In this document: piece after piece, positions 7,931-16,696 of the stretch
Layout: every line of letters begins with the position of its first letter
Position numbering within the stretch: the stretch's first letter is position 1
Source of the DNA: an uncultured Bacteroidales bacterium
GTDB taxonomy: Bacteria > Bacteroidota > Bacteroidia > Bacteroidales > WCHB1-69
NCBI GenBank assembly: GCA_947169105.1
Contig: CAMVOL010000020.1
Coordinates: 1-43,518 of the forward strand
Direction of reading: 5' to 3'
Length of the DNA: 43,518 bases
Translations under genes and position numbers: made by a program
The notes under the pieces: generated by a model
What the model was told of the DNA's origin: nothing
Seen by the model: the letters and a program-made list of their open reading frames with translations, nothing else
Database searches by the model: none

Positions 7931-8446
7931 ATGAAAAAATTATTCATTCTGATGATTTGTCTGGCTTCGTGCCTTTCGTCATTTTCCCAAGACAAACCTG
8001 CCGCCGCTGGGCCGCGCATCCCTTCGGTGGAGCTGAAAACCCTTCAGGGCGATGTGATGACCACCAAGGAATTTTACAATGGAGACCGTCCGTTTATTGT
8101 CAGTTTGTGGGCCACGTGGTGCAAACCGTGCATTGAGGAGCTGGAGGCCATCTCCCTCGTTTATGAGGAGTGGGTGGAGGAACTTGGCGTGAAGTTGTAC
8201 GCCGTTTCCATTGACGACAGCCGTTCCGCCTCCAAGGTGGCGCCGTTTGTCCGTGCCAAAGGATGGGATTATGTTGTCCTTCAGGATGTTAATTCTGATT
8301 TGAAACGAGCTCTGAATGTGGTGGATGTTCCGTTTCTCTGCATCTATAACCAGTATGGCGAGATGGTGTGGTCGCATACCTCCTACGCCACTGGCGGTGA
8401 GGAAGAGGTTTACGAAGTGCTGAAAAGCCTTATCAAAAGCGAATAA
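7931..8446 (+). CDS. TlpA-like thioredoxin-fold oxidoreductase, exported
   Basis: 171 residues. A signal sequence (1-19) contains LASC (11-14), a possible lipobox, and SSFSQ, a possible signal peptidase I site. The thioredoxin fold is shown by VSLWATWCKPC (57-67), with the redox pair Cys64/Cys67, and by VDVPF with cis-Pro134. It should reduce or shuffle disulfides in the periplasm. It is the first gene of an operon; the DUF6029 gene starts 9 nt downstream, and the third gene (Omp28) also carries a CxxC motif, so a partner among these exported proteins is plausible but not shown. Confidence 0.9.
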   Translation: MKKLFILMICLASCLSSFSQDKPAAAGPRIPSVELKTLQGDVMTTKEFYNGDRPFIVSLWATWCKPCIEELEAISLVYEEWVEELGVKLYAVSIDDSRSASKVAPFVRAKGWDYVVLQDVNSDLKRALNVVDVPFLCIYNQYGEMVWSHTSYATGGEEEVYEVLKSLIKSE

Positions 8447-8455
8447 TTCCTGAAT

Positions 8456-10177
8456 ATGAAACATTTAGCAAGAATTTTGCTCTTCTCCGTCTTCTTGGCG
8501 GGGATTTTTACTTTGTCGGCACAATCAAAATGGGGGCATATCAGTGGCGACTTTGGCTTCAATGGTATGTTCTATATTCCTGATTCTCTGATGAATGCAA
8601 AAGAGGTGAAGGAGAAGGTGCGGGCTAATACGTGGCTGAATGTCAATTATACCAATGGCGGGTTCACCGCCGGGGTCCGCTACGAGTTCTACAGCTATCC
8701 GCTGATTGATTTTGAGGACATCGGGTACAAGGGCCAAGGGCTGACCAACTATTTCCTTGATTACAAGAATGATTTCATCCAAGTAACTGCCGGAACTTTT
8801 TATGAGCAGTTCGGCAACGGGTTCGCTCTTCGTGCTTACGAGGACCGGCAGCTCGGCATCGACAACAGCTTGCTGGGTGCCCGCATCCGTGTCACGCCCT
8901 ACAAAGGAGTCCTGTTGAAAGGGGTGTGGGGGCTCGAACGCAAGAATTTCGATTTTGAATACCTCAAACGCAAGGATTATGTCCGCGGTCTTGATGCGGA
9001 AATCTCCTTCAGCGACATGATTCCGAAGATTTCCGAAAAAGGTTTTACGGCATCCATCGGCGGGAGTTTTGTCAGCAAGTTTGAAAAATCGGAAAATGAC
9101 ATCTATGTCAATTTTCCTATCGGTGACGTTGAAAGCGGCATCATTCCTGCCGACAAGATTCCGCAGAACGTCGCCACTTGGGCCGCCCGTCTCAACTTTG
9201 GCTACAAGGGCTTCCGTCTTGAAGGTGAGTTCGCCCACAAAAGCAATGACCCCAACAACACCAACGGCTATATTTACAAAACGGGCAATTCTCTGTTAAT
9301 CAGTGCTTCCTATTCTATGAAAGGGTTCGGTGTGGAGGCATCCTTCCTTCGCTCCGACAATATGGACTTCCGCAGCCAGCGCGACATCTCCGCCAGCACG
9401 CCGCTGTTGGCCATCAACTATATCCCGTCGGTTTGCCGGCAGTATTCATACGCGCTCCTCGGCAATTACAGCTACGCCAGCCAGCCCAACGGACAAATTG
9501 GGGTGCAGGCGCAAATCAACTACAAAATTCCGAAAAATTCGAAACTTGGCGGCAAGTACGGCATTGACCTCGCCCTGAACTACGCCCGTTTCCACAATGT
9601 GGAACAGAAGCTGGTTCCGGAGGCAGTGGAGCACGGCACGGTTTGCGGCACCGACGGCTATAGCTCCTCCTTCTTCAAGTTCGGGCCGGAGGTGCTTTAT
9701 CAGGATCTTGGCCTCGAAATCAGCCACCGGTTCAATAACAAAAAGTGGAAGCTAGACCTCGCCTACAATTTCATCACCTATAACCTTGAAATCCTGCAAG
9801 GCCATCCCAGTCCGCTGTTCCGTGGGCACAACGTGATGGGACGTGTCACCTACAAGATTAACACCAAACATGCCCTGAAGTTCGAGATGGACCACCTTTA
9901 CGCCAAAGAGGACGACGGCAGTTGGCTGTACGGCATCTTGGAATACTCCATCGCCCCGCACTGGTTCATTTCCATCAGTGACCAATGGAACTACGGCAAT
10001 GAGGTGAAGAACCAACGCATTCATTATTACAATATTGCAGCTGCATTCGTCATCAAGACCACCCGCATTGCCCTCAATTTCGGCAAGACGAAAGAGGGCA
10101 TCCTCTGTATCGGAGGCGTTTGTCGCAGCGTACCCGCTTCATACGGGCTTGGCTTATCTGTTACCACTTCATTTTAA
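8456..10177 (+). CDS. DUF6029-type outer-membrane beta-barrel protein
   Basis: 573 residues with a signal peptide (1-22, LSAQ). The body is rich in alternating aromatic strands, for example GGFTAGVRYEFYSYP, FIQVTAGTFYEQFGNGFALRAY, LLGARIRVTP, and KTTRIALNFGKTKEGILC, and ends in Phe (LSVTTSF), a usual outer-membrane C-terminus. I recognise it as the DUF6029 family of Bacteroidetes from the YEQFGNGFALRAYEDRQLGIDN region. Function is unknown; the fold suggests a porin-like or scaffold barrel. It lies 9 nt after the TlpA-like gene and 27 nt before the Omp28 gene, an order I believe recurs in Bacteroidales. Confidence 0.82.
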   Translation: MKHLARILLFSVFLAGIFTLSAQSKWGHISGDFGFNGMFYIPDSLMNAKEVKEKVRANTWLNVNYTNGGFTAGVRYEFYSYPLIDFEDIGYKGQGLTNYFLDYKNDFIQVTAGTFYEQFGNGFALRAYEDRQLGIDNSLLGARIRVTPYKGVLLKGVWGLERKNFDFEYLKRKDYVRGLDAEISFSDMIPKISEKGFTASIGGSFVSKFEKSENDIYVNFPIGDVESGIIPADKIPQNVATWAARLNFGYKGFRLEGEFAHKSNDPNNTNGYIYKTGNSLLISASYSMKGFGVEASFLRSDNMDFRSQRDISASTPLLAINYIPSVCRQYSYALLGNYSYASQPNGQIGVQAQINYKIPKNSKLGGKYGIDLALNYARFHNVEQKLVPEAVEHGTVCGTDGYSSSFFKFGPEVLYQDLGLEISHRFNNKKWKLDLAYNFITYNLEILQGHPSPLFRGHNVMGRVTYKINTKHALKFEMDHLYAKEDDGSWLYGILEYSIAPHWFISISDQWNYGNEVKNQRIHYYNIAAAFVIKTTRIALNFGKTKEGILCIGGVCRSVPASYGLGLSVTTSF

Positions 10178-10204
10178 CTATTTGATATTCAATGTATTGA
10201 AAAT

Positions 10205-11056
10205 ATGAAAAAAATTACGTTCATACTGACTTTCATTGCCACAGTCATCATTGCTGTGTCGTGTGACAAGATTGAGGGACCGTACCTGCAATACGATGAG
10301 AGTGTGGAAACCACAGTGGAGTTCCCCGAGTTGGATAAGAACACCTTATATAAAAAGGTACTGGTGGAAGAATTTACCGGACACCGTTGTTCCAATTGCC
10401 CTGAGGGACATCGTCTGCTGGCTTCATTGGCGGGCAATATGGGGGACACTTTGGTGTGTGTGTGCATCCATGCGGGTACACTGGCACGTCGCACTTCCGC
10501 TTTCCCATACGATTTCACCACAACTGAGGGTACGGAACTTTACGAGGGATTTTCCGTTGGAGCCACCCCCCGCGCCGTCTTCAACCAGAGCCAGTTCAAT
10601 GGCGGATACGCTGTGTCCATGTCCAATTGGGCACAGGCGGTGGAGCATTTCAAGCAGGGGACTCCCATCGCTGCCATCCAAATGATCAACGAATTTTCCG
10701 GCGGCACCCTCACCGCCCACACCAAAACCACCTTCCTCACCGACTATGATGAACCGGTCAAGCTGGCCCTTTATGTACTGGAGGACAGCATTGTCAGTCC
10801 CCAGATTGACGGTATTGACACCACCGCCAACTATGTGCACAACCACGTGATGCGCGGCTCACTCAACGGCACCTACGGCACGTTCATTTCCGACAACGGG
10901 ACGGTTATGTCAGACAGCAGCTATACCAAATCTTACCAGCTGGTTTGTGCAGGAAAGGACTGGGTGCCAGCTCATTGTAGTGTAGTGGCCATCCTGACGA
11001 ACGCAACCACGAAAGAGGTATTACAGGTGGAAAAATGTCCCTTCCTCCATGAATAA
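10205..11056 (+). CDS. Omp28-related outer-membrane lipoprotein
   Basis: 283 residues with a lipobox at IAVSC (Cys20). The N-terminal half has a thioredoxin-like fold with VLVEEFTGHRCSNCPEGHR (52-70), the Omp28 hallmark, whose Cys62/Cys65 form a CxxC pair. The C-terminal half is beta-rich. Porphyromonas Omp28 is a surface lipoprotein; the precise reaction is unknown. The presence of a CxxC motif downstream of a TlpA-like protein suggests they may exchange electrons. The last 8 nt overlap the start of the YihY gene, indicating coupled translation. Confidence 0.88.
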   Translation: MKKITFILTFIATVIIAVSCDKIEGPYLQYDESVETTVEFPELDKNTLYKKVLVEEFTGHRCSNCPEGHRLLASLAGNMGDTLVCVCIHAGTLARRTSAFPYDFTTTEGTELYEGFSVGATPRAVFNQSQFNGGYAVSMSNWAQAVEHFKQGTPIAAIQMINEFSGGTLTAHTKTTFLTDYDEPVKLALYVLEDSIVSPQIDGIDTTANYVHNHVMRGSLNGTYGTFISDNGTVMSDSSYTKSYQLVCAGKDWVPAHCSVVAILTNATTKEVLQVEKCPFLHE

Positions 11057-12005
11057 GTTAAAAGAACATCAGGGGTACAAGGCCGCCATCGCTTTTTTCA
11101 ACCGGCTCATCATTCCTGGATTTCAGGGTGTGCCGGTGGGTACGGTGATGAACTTCTTTGTGGAGTCACTCTCCAAAGGAATCCTCTTCCACCGCGCCGC
11201 CGCTATGACCTATCGTGTCTTCATCGCGCTCATCCCGTTGCTGATGGCGCTGTTTGCCGGCATCTCCTTCCTCGGTGAGGATGTGCGGCTAACGATTCTG
11301 AATTTCATGGAATCCATTGTTCCGGCGTACGTGTGGCCGGCTATCTCCGACATGATCACAGAGGTGGTCATGAAACAGAACGGTACCCTTTTATGGTCTT
11401 CGTTCGGTTTCGGCCTGATTTTTGCTATCATCTGTGTCAATGCGCTCATCAATATCATGAACACGACGTATTACAGCTGTAACCGCCGCCGGCCATTCCT
11501 GAAGCAGCTGCGGGTCGTGCTGTTCATCCTTGCCCTCTGGTTCGTCATCATTCTGTTGGCAGTGGCGGTTTTCCTCGGGGCCTCCCTCGGTTTCAACTAC
11601 CTTGACAACCACCTCTTTCAGTCGCCGCGGCTGATGTCTTCCACTCTTTCTCTTGTCAAGTGGCTGCTGCTGTTCGCCCTTGTCTATGTCTTTATCTCCT
11701 CCTTGTACTACCTTGCGCCAGCCAATAGGAAAGAGTACCGTTTTTTCTCCGCCGGTTCCACCTTCGCCAGTCTTGCTATGGTTCTTGTCTTGGGGGTGCT
11801 GAACTACTATTTCGCTAATTTCAGCAACTACAACGTTTTATATGGCTCTCTTGGTGCCATCCTCGCCATCCTCCTTTGGCTCTATTGGAATGCCCTGTTC
11901 ATCCTCATCGGTTTCGACCTTAACATCAGCATTGTTCAGGCAAAACGGAGCATCTCCGATGAAAAGGAGAATGAATTTAATTGTGAAATTAATGAAAATC
12001 AATAA
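11049..12005 (+). CDS. YihY/BrkB family inner-membrane protein
   Basis: 318 residues with six predicted membrane segments. Conserved wording includes FHRAAAMTYRVFIALIPLLMALF (near 50-72), NTTYY, the Leu/Val-rich helices around 155-180 and 205-225, FFSAGSTFASL and the C-terminal YGSLGAILAILLWLYWNALFILIGFDLN. This family was once mislabelled ribonuclease BN; its transport or assembly role is unresolved. It overlaps the Omp28 gene by 8 nt and the GH5-like gene by 14 nt, so all are co-translated. The C-terminus is a short charged cytoplasmic tail. Confidence 0.93.
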   Translation: MNKLKEHQGYKAAIAFFNRLIIPGFQGVPVGTVMNFFVESLSKGILFHRAAAMTYRVFIALIPLLMALFAGISFLGEDVRLTILNFMESIVPAYVWPAISDMITEVVMKQNGTLLWSSFGFGLIFAIICVNALINIMNTTYYSCNRRRPFLKQLRVVLFILALWFVIILLAVAVFLGASLGFNYLDNHLFQSPRLMSSTLSLVKWLLLFALVYVFISSLYYLAPANRKEYRFFSAGSTFASLAMVLVLGVLNYYFANFSNYNVLYGSLGAILAILLWLYWNALFILIGFDLNISIVQAKRSISDEKENEFNCEINENQ

Positions 12006-13584
12006 GATATTTTTCCTTTTCGTTGGAATTTCCCTTATTCTTTTTTCTTGTATTCATAGAGGGAATTCGGATTTCGTGCGTATGGAAGGCGACCATTTTG
12101 AGACCGCGCAGGACACATTCTTCCCGCTGATGCTCAACTATATCGTCTCCTTCCAGAGTCAGGGAAACCAGTTTATCGTGGCGCCATCCGTCACGTATGA
12201 CTCCCTCGGTTATGCCGATGCCGTCGGGAAACGGGCGGTAAAGAGGCAGCTGCTTGGGCATTTTAGCCTGGTTAAAGATTTGGGTTTCAACACCGTGCGT
12301 ATCTGTTTTGACCGTGCGGTGCAGGACGAGGACGGACGGTACTACTATCAGGCGGACCGGAAATTTTATCTTGACCAGAAAAAGGACAGGAGAGCTATCC
12401 TTCGTGGTCTTGGGCGTTTGGTCTCCATCGCAGACAAACAAGGGTTGCGGGTGATGCTGCTAATTAGGCCTCCTTTTTCAGAAAATGATGATTTACAACA
12501 ATTTACAAAAGAACTTTTGGGATATTTCAAAAACAATCCCACTATTTTTGCCTATGATTTTATGAACGAGCCGCTTTATTTCGACCCTTGTGAGGACCGG
12601 AAGAAGACGGCGGCTGTGGCTATTGTGGGCCAATGGAAGAAAATGATGACAGAATGCGCGCCGAACCAGCTGTTCACCATCGGTTTCGCAGAACCTATTG
12701 AGGTGTTTGAGTGGGACTGCTCCCTTCTTCCGGTGGATTTCGTGGAATTCCATACCTACCATCCGCTGCGGGTTCCAAACGAGATCTACTGGTATTCACA
12801 ATATTGCGGGAAACCGTGGATGATTGGGGAAACGGGACTTCCCGCCGACAACGATTCCATCACTTACGAAGAGCAGGCGCAGTTCGTGCGGGAGGCGTAC
12901 CAGCTTACCCGTGATGCGGGTGGCTGCGGCTTCGGATTGTGGGAATTTCAGGATTATGACAGCCCAGGCAATACGTACGAGGCGAGCTACACGGGGCTGC
13001 TGCGGCACGGCGGCGAAATCCGCAACGGCAAATATACCATCAAGGGTACTTTGAAACCCGTGGCCCACGTTATTGCCGGCCTCGTACAGGATTACAGCCC
13101 AAGAACATACATCCGACCTGTCAATTATTATAATATGGTGGGCTACAGAAATATCCGTATCAGAGGCCTGATTCTGGACACGCTGACAGGTAAGGGCATT
13201 GAAGGGGCTGTCATCCGCGGCTGGAACGACAACTGGTCGGTGGGGATGAACACATACAGTGACGGGGACGGGAATTTCGAACTTTACTGCAACGACCGCT
13301 GCAACCACTTCGAGGTTTCGGCGGCGGGCTATTCTACGATAAAATTTGATTGCGACATTGACTACGTCCCGTTGTCAGAAAATGCCGCTGACATTCATGA
13401 CCTTCCGTCAAAAGAACTTGAATATCACAAAATATCTTATCATCCTTTTGTAAAAAAGGAGATTCCCGACAGCAGTTTCTTCCGTGTGATGAATTTCGAG
13501 CCGACCCTTTTCCAATATGCGGTTTGGGAAGGAAAATTGGGAATTTTGAATTTGGAGAAAATTCCTGTGGCTGTTCCAAAGTAG
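11992..13584 (+). CDS. GH5-like glycoside hydrolase lipoprotein with C-terminal regulatory-like domain
   Basis: 530 residues from the ATG at 11992, giving the lipoprotein signal LILFSC (Cys20); an ATG at 11971 is an alternative. A TIM-barrel hydrolase of clan GH-A spans about 40-330: FDRAV after RIC, acid/base Glu193 in FMNEP (190-194), FHTYHP (253-258), and nucleophile Glu280 in MIGETG (277-282). Residues 390-455 look like a carboxypeptidase-regulatory beta-sandwich (GLILDTLTGKGIEGAVIRGW, GDGNFELYC, VSAAGYS). It is probably a surface or periplasmic glycanase; the substrate is unknown. It is the last gene of the operon and converges on the M23 gene. Confidence 0.82.
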   Translation: MKINKIFFLFVGISLILFSCIHRGNSDFVRMEGDHFETAQDTFFPLMLNYIVSFQSQGNQFIVAPSVTYDSLGYADAVGKRAVKRQLLGHFSLVKDLGFNTVRICFDRAVQDEDGRYYYQADRKFYLDQKKDRRAILRGLGRLVSIADKQGLRVMLLIRPPFSENDDLQQFTKELLGYFKNNPTIFAYDFMNEPLYFDPCEDRKKTAAVAIVGQWKKMMTECAPNQLFTIGFAEPIEVFEWDCSLLPVDFVEFHTYHPLRVPNEIYWYSQYCGKPWMIGETGLPADNDSITYEEQAQFVREAYQLTRDAGGCGFGLWEFQDYDSPGNTYEASYTGLLRHGGEIRNGKYTIKGTLKPVAHVIAGLVQDYSPRTYIRPVNYYNMVGYRNIRIRGLILDTLTGKGIEGAVIRGWNDNWSVGMNTYSDGDGNFELYCNDRCNHFEVSAAGYSTIKFDCDIDYVPLSENAADIHDLPSKELEYHKISYHPFVKKEIPDSSFFRVMNFEPTLFQYAVWEGKLGILNLEKIPVAVPK

Positions 13585-13604
13585 GGAAGCGGACACAGCG
13601 GATT

Positions 13605-14570
13605 TTACGACAAGGCCTGATTGACTTTCTGCGAGCTTTTCAGGATGGCATCGTACTCTTCAGGGGTGATGTCATTGAAGAAATAGTGGACGGGATTCAC
13701 CTTTTTGCCACCTTTGATGACCTCGTAATGGAGGTGTGAACCCGTTGAAATGCCGGTGCTGCCGACGTAGCCGATGATTTGTCCGCGCACCACCTTCTCG
13801 CCGGGCTTGACGGCCTTTTTGGAGAGGTGGGCGTAGAGTGTCTGGTACGAATAGCCGTGGTTGATGAGCACCGCGATGCCGTAGCCGCTACCCGTCTTTT
13901 CGCGCGACACCACGCCGTCGGCGGTGGCATACACCGGCGTGCCCTTCTTGGCGGTGATATCTACTCCTGTGTGCGGACGCAACACCTTCAGGATGGGGTG
14001 GTAACGGTATCCGAAACCCGATTGAATCTCATAGATGTTCGGCAGCGGGCGGATGGCGGGGATGCAACGGAGCATGTCGCTTTTCTTGCTGACCATGCCG
14101 GCAATGGTGTCGAAAGAGTAGGACTGCACCGACAGTTCCACACAAAGCCGGTCGGCCTTGTGATTCACATCGTTCAGCATTTTAATGACATCCGGAGATT
14201 TGATGTTCTCTACGGGGACGTTGTCGGCGAGGAAGGGGTAGCGCTCGCTCAACGGCACCGGTTCACTCTCGAAGATGGAGCGATAGATCTTGTCGTCGCG
14301 TTCCTGTATGTCCTTTGCCACGGTGGTCAGCTGGTCCACACGCTGGTCAAGGACTTTCAGCTGGTCCTTCAGCTCCTCGTTCTCCTGCCGTAGCATCAGC
14401 TCCTTTGGGGAGTCGATGAGGTAGAACGAAATCCAGATGATGATGACCGAGAAGGCGAGTGCCGTGGCAAGGAACCATGCCACCCGTTTGGCGATGTCCT
14501 TGACGGAGAACTGTTTCTTCTCGAAAGTCAGCGTTTCCGGATTGAAGTAATAGAAGGTCTGCAGCTTCAT
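13605..14570 (-). CDS. M23 family peptidoglycan endopeptidase, membrane anchored
   Basis: 321 residues. One membrane helix (31-52) with a cytoplasmic N-terminus, a coiled-coil stretch (57-95, ENEELKDQLKVLDQRVDQL), then the LytM/M23 domain (about 183-300). Zinc ligands are His200 and Asp204 (PHTGVD) and His281 (SHLHYE), with His248 in YAHLS as catalytic histidine; all are present, so it should be an active endopeptidase cutting peptide cross-links. The architecture resembles Bacteroidetes cell-wall factors of the M23 class. It follows the LysM-glucosaminidase gene by 6 nt, so glycan and peptide hydrolases are made together. Confidence 0.93.
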   Translation of the reverse strand: MKLQTFYYFNPETLTFEKKQFSVKDIAKRVAWFLATALAFSVIIIWISFYLIDSPKELMLRQENEELKDQLKVLDQRVDQLTTVAKDIQERDDKIYRSIFESEPVPLSERYPFLADNVPVENIKSPDVIKMLNDVNHKADRLCVELSVQSYSFDTIAGMVSKKSDMLRCIPAIRPLPNIYEIQSGFGYRYHPILKVLRPHTGVDITAKKGTPVYATADGVVSREKTGSGYGIAVLINHGYSYQTLYAHLSKKAVKPGEKVVRGQIIGYVGSTGISTGSHLHYEVIKGGKKVNPVHYFFNDITPEEYDAILKSSQKVNQALS

Positions 14571-14576
14571 CGGCGG

Positions 14577-15827
14577 TTATTTTTTCAGTTTGAGCATCCG
14601 GTCCTTTTTCAGCTTTTCCGTGGCGGGGATGTTGTTGTACTTGCAGAGTTTCTTGAGGGAGATGGCGGTCTTTTGCGAGATGTAAAGCAGTGATTCTGAA
14701 TTTATTACTTTATAATAGGGCTCTTTTCCCGAATTGTTCTTCTTTTCAATATAAACCACCTGTCCCACTTTCAGTTTGGCGTTGCCGGTGGCGTCATTGT
14801 ATTTTTTGAGGCGGGCTTCCTTATCCTGCACGTCGCGTGCGATTTTGGCGTAGGTGTCACCTTTTTGGGCGATGACGAAGAGGGTGCGGTTATTGGCATA
14901 GACCGCACGGTCGGTGAAAGGGTAGTCGGCGCGGGGGTATTCGCCATCGAGGGCGGAAAAGACGGTGAGGGCGGTCGGTTTCTCGTCGCGGGCAGCCACT
15001 TCATCGGCGGCATTCTCCTCGGGTTTTGGGGCGGGAGTTGTCGTTTGCGATGGGGTAGGGGCGGGTTCTGTGGTTTTGGCAGAGCCGTTCGGGGTGGCGG
15101 GATTCGGTTTGGTGGGGGCGGGCGGGGTGTCCTGCGGGTTCTGTTTCGCCGGCTTGTGCGGTTTGTGCGGCTTGGCCGGTTCGGGCGTGATGCGGGAATC
15201 GTCGTTGGTCGGGGCGGATTGCGCAGCAGGTTTTGCGGGCTCTTTTGCCGTTACTGGAGGTTGGACGTTGGGATAGTTTTTAAAGTAGCCGTTAGCGAGC
15301 CGCTCTTGATAGATGGTGTCGAGGCGGGCGATGTGGTAGGTCTCGATGAGGCGGATGAGGCGGGTGGCGTATTCGGGGTTCGTGGCGTACCCGGCGGCTT
15401 TCAGACCGTTGGCCCAGCCGGCGTAGTCCATCACGTCAAGGTCGAAGAGGGCGCTGTAGCGTGGACGGGTTTTCAAAAAAAGCGAATGATCGTTGAACGA
15501 CTCCTCCACGGTGGCGTACTTGCGGAAGCACTCCTGCAGTTCGTCGTCGTCAATGAGGATGGTGTCGCCGGTCCATTCCTTGTGGCACTTGATGCCGAAG
15601 TGGTTGTTTCCGTCCGTGGCGAGGTGGCTCATTCCGCAGGCGCTTTCAAAAATCCCCTGCGCGATGGTGATGCTGGCGGGGATTTTGTACTCGTACATCT
15701 TGTTGATGGCTGGCTCCTGATAACGCTCGATATAAGCGTAAATGTCGGCTTCAGTATATTGCGCGGCGGCAGTCAGGCAACTGATTCCCGCGACAAGACC
15801 CATAAAGGCGGCTTTCATTCTTCTCAT
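14577..15827 (-). CDS. Secreted N-acetylglucosaminidase with two LysM domains
   Basis: 416 residues with a signal peptide (1-23, TAAAQ). The glucosaminidase domain (about 28-175) has IPASITIAQGIFESACG with catalytic Glu61, HFGIKCH and ESFNDHSLFL, as in FlgJ/LytG-type enzymes. A Pro/Thr/Lys-rich linker (about 195-290) joins two LysM repeats at about 312-360 (VIAQKGDTYAKIARDV) and 372-416 (YKVINSESLLYISQKTAIS). It should bind and cut peptidoglycan glycan strands. Starts at 15827 or 15818 are both possible. The gene is first in an operon with the M23 endopeptidase and has a -7 box at 15865. Confidence 0.93.
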   Translation of the reverse strand: MRRMKAAFMGLVAGISCLTAAAQYTEADIYAYIERYQEPAINKMYEYKIPASITIAQGIFESACGMSHLATDGNNHFGIKCHKEWTGDTILIDDDELQECFRKYATVEESFNDHSLFLKTRPRYSALFDLDVMDYAGWANGLKAAGYATNPEYATRLIRLIETYHIARLDTIYQERLANGYFKNYPNVQPPVTAKEPAKPAAQSAPTNDDSRITPEPAKPHKPHKPAKQNPQDTPPAPTKPNPATPNGSAKTTEPAPTPSQTTTPAPKPEENAADEVAARDEKPTALTVFSALDGEYPRADYPFTDRAVYANNRTLFVIAQKGDTYAKIARDVQDKEARLKKYNDATGNAKLKVGQVVYIEKKNNSGKEPYYKVINSESLLYISQKTAISLKKLCKYNNIPATEKLKKDRMLKLKK

Positions 15828-15864
15828 AATGCAAGACTTTAATTCACATTCAGATACAAGTTTG

Positions 15865-15872
15865 CAAAGGTA
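15865..15872 (-). promoter_or_regulatory. -7 box TACCTTTG of the peptidoglycan hydrolase operon
   Basis: Exact match on the minus strand, 37 nt upstream of the ATG at 15827. Confidence 0.7.
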
Positions 15873-15976
15873 TTCCTTTCTTCTAAGAATTTCTTTTCCA
15901 CCAAGAAAAAGAATTAAACACCTGAATGTTGGTTAAATGGAGGGGAAATCAGGAAAAATAGAATCCAGAAAAATTG

Positions 15977-15984
15977 TACCTTTG
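15977..15984 (+). promoter_or_regulatory. -7 box TACCTTTG of the 16038 gene
   Basis: Exact TAnnTTTG match, 53 nt before the ATG at 16038, divergent from the box at 15865. Confidence 0.7.
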
Positions 15985-16037
15985 CCGTCTCAAAATTTAT
16001 TTGCAGCTTGATTTGCAATGATGACAATTCCTTTACT

Positions 16038-16655
16038 ATGAAGATATTAGGCAAGCTTCTTCTCCTTTTTGTAATATTTCTGATTCACGTTTCTGTTTTT
16101 TCACAACAAGATACAGTATCTCTGAAGACCAAAGTTCTGACGGGCTTTAACGGTGGAATGATGTTGCACACTGGCTACCTATATGGCACGATTCCAGAAA
16201 TCGGCTATAAGGCGAAGGGCGCACCGTTCGGACTGGGCGGCACCATCCGGCTGCAATTAGGTCAGCACTGGATGATTGGTGGCGAAGGGTACGTTTCCAC
16301 CCTGCGGCAAATGCACAACGGCAGCTACATCAAGTACGGTTGGGGCGGTGTCTTGGGCGAATTCTATTGGGCCTTTCGCCACGTGATGCCCTACGTCGGG
16401 CTGACGGTGGGCGGCGGAAGACAGACCACCTTTCTGATGTTTGACGGCACCAGCAGCGACTGGAGGGCGGAAGACGACGCCGTTTTCCACAAACAGGGCT
16501 TTTTCGCCCTCACCCCCTTCATCGGCTGCGACTTCATTGCTACCAAGTTCCTGCACCTTACACTCAAAGCCGACTGGATGACCACGATTTCCGGACGCAA
16601 AGTGCTCGCACCGACGGGCCCCCGCTTCTACTTCGGGGTGATTTTCTACCATTAG
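16038..16655 (+). CDS. Small outer-membrane beta-barrel protein, function unknown
   Basis: 205 residues from the ATG at 16038; the reading frame from a TTG at 16008 lacks a signal sequence at its N-terminus. A signal peptide (1-22, VFSQ) is followed by beta strands rich in Gly and aromatics: GFNGGMMLHTGYLYG, FGLGGTIRLQLGQHWMIGGEGYVS, MPYVGLTVGGGRQ, and HLTLKADWMTTISG, ending GPRFYFGVIFYH. Size and pattern suit an eight-stranded barrel. No family name is recognised. It has its own promoter, and the next gene also does. Confidence 0.75.
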   Translation: MKILGKLLLLFVIFLIHVSVFSQQDTVSLKTKVLTGFNGGMMLHTGYLYGTIPEIGYKAKGAPFGLGGTIRLQLGQHWMIGGEGYVSTLRQMHNGSYIKYGWGGVLGEFYWAFRHVMPYVGLTVGGGRQTTFLMFDGTSSDWRAEDDAVFHKQGFFALTPFIGCDFIATKFLHLTLKADWMTTISGRKVLAPTGPRFYFGVIFYH

Positions 16656-16665
16656 AAAAAAATGC

Positions 16666-16673
16666 TACCTTTG
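16666..16673 (+). promoter_or_regulatory. -7 box TACCTTTG of the 16697 gene
   Basis: Exact match 10 nt after the upstream stop codon. The ATG at 16682 would sit almost at the transcript start, which favours the ATG at 16697. Confidence 0.65.
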
Positions 16674-16696
16674 CAGCCCTAATGACACCTTCTTTT

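Noticed and set aside
10178-10204. Separate promoter before the Omp28 gene
   Set aside because: The gap is 27 nt and has no exact TAnnTTTG; read-through from 7899 is simpler.
14865-15842. 325-codon Gly-rich frame opposite the LysM-glucosaminidase
   Set aside because: Its Gly/Arg-rich part mirrors the Pro/Thr linker of the real protein; not a separate gene.
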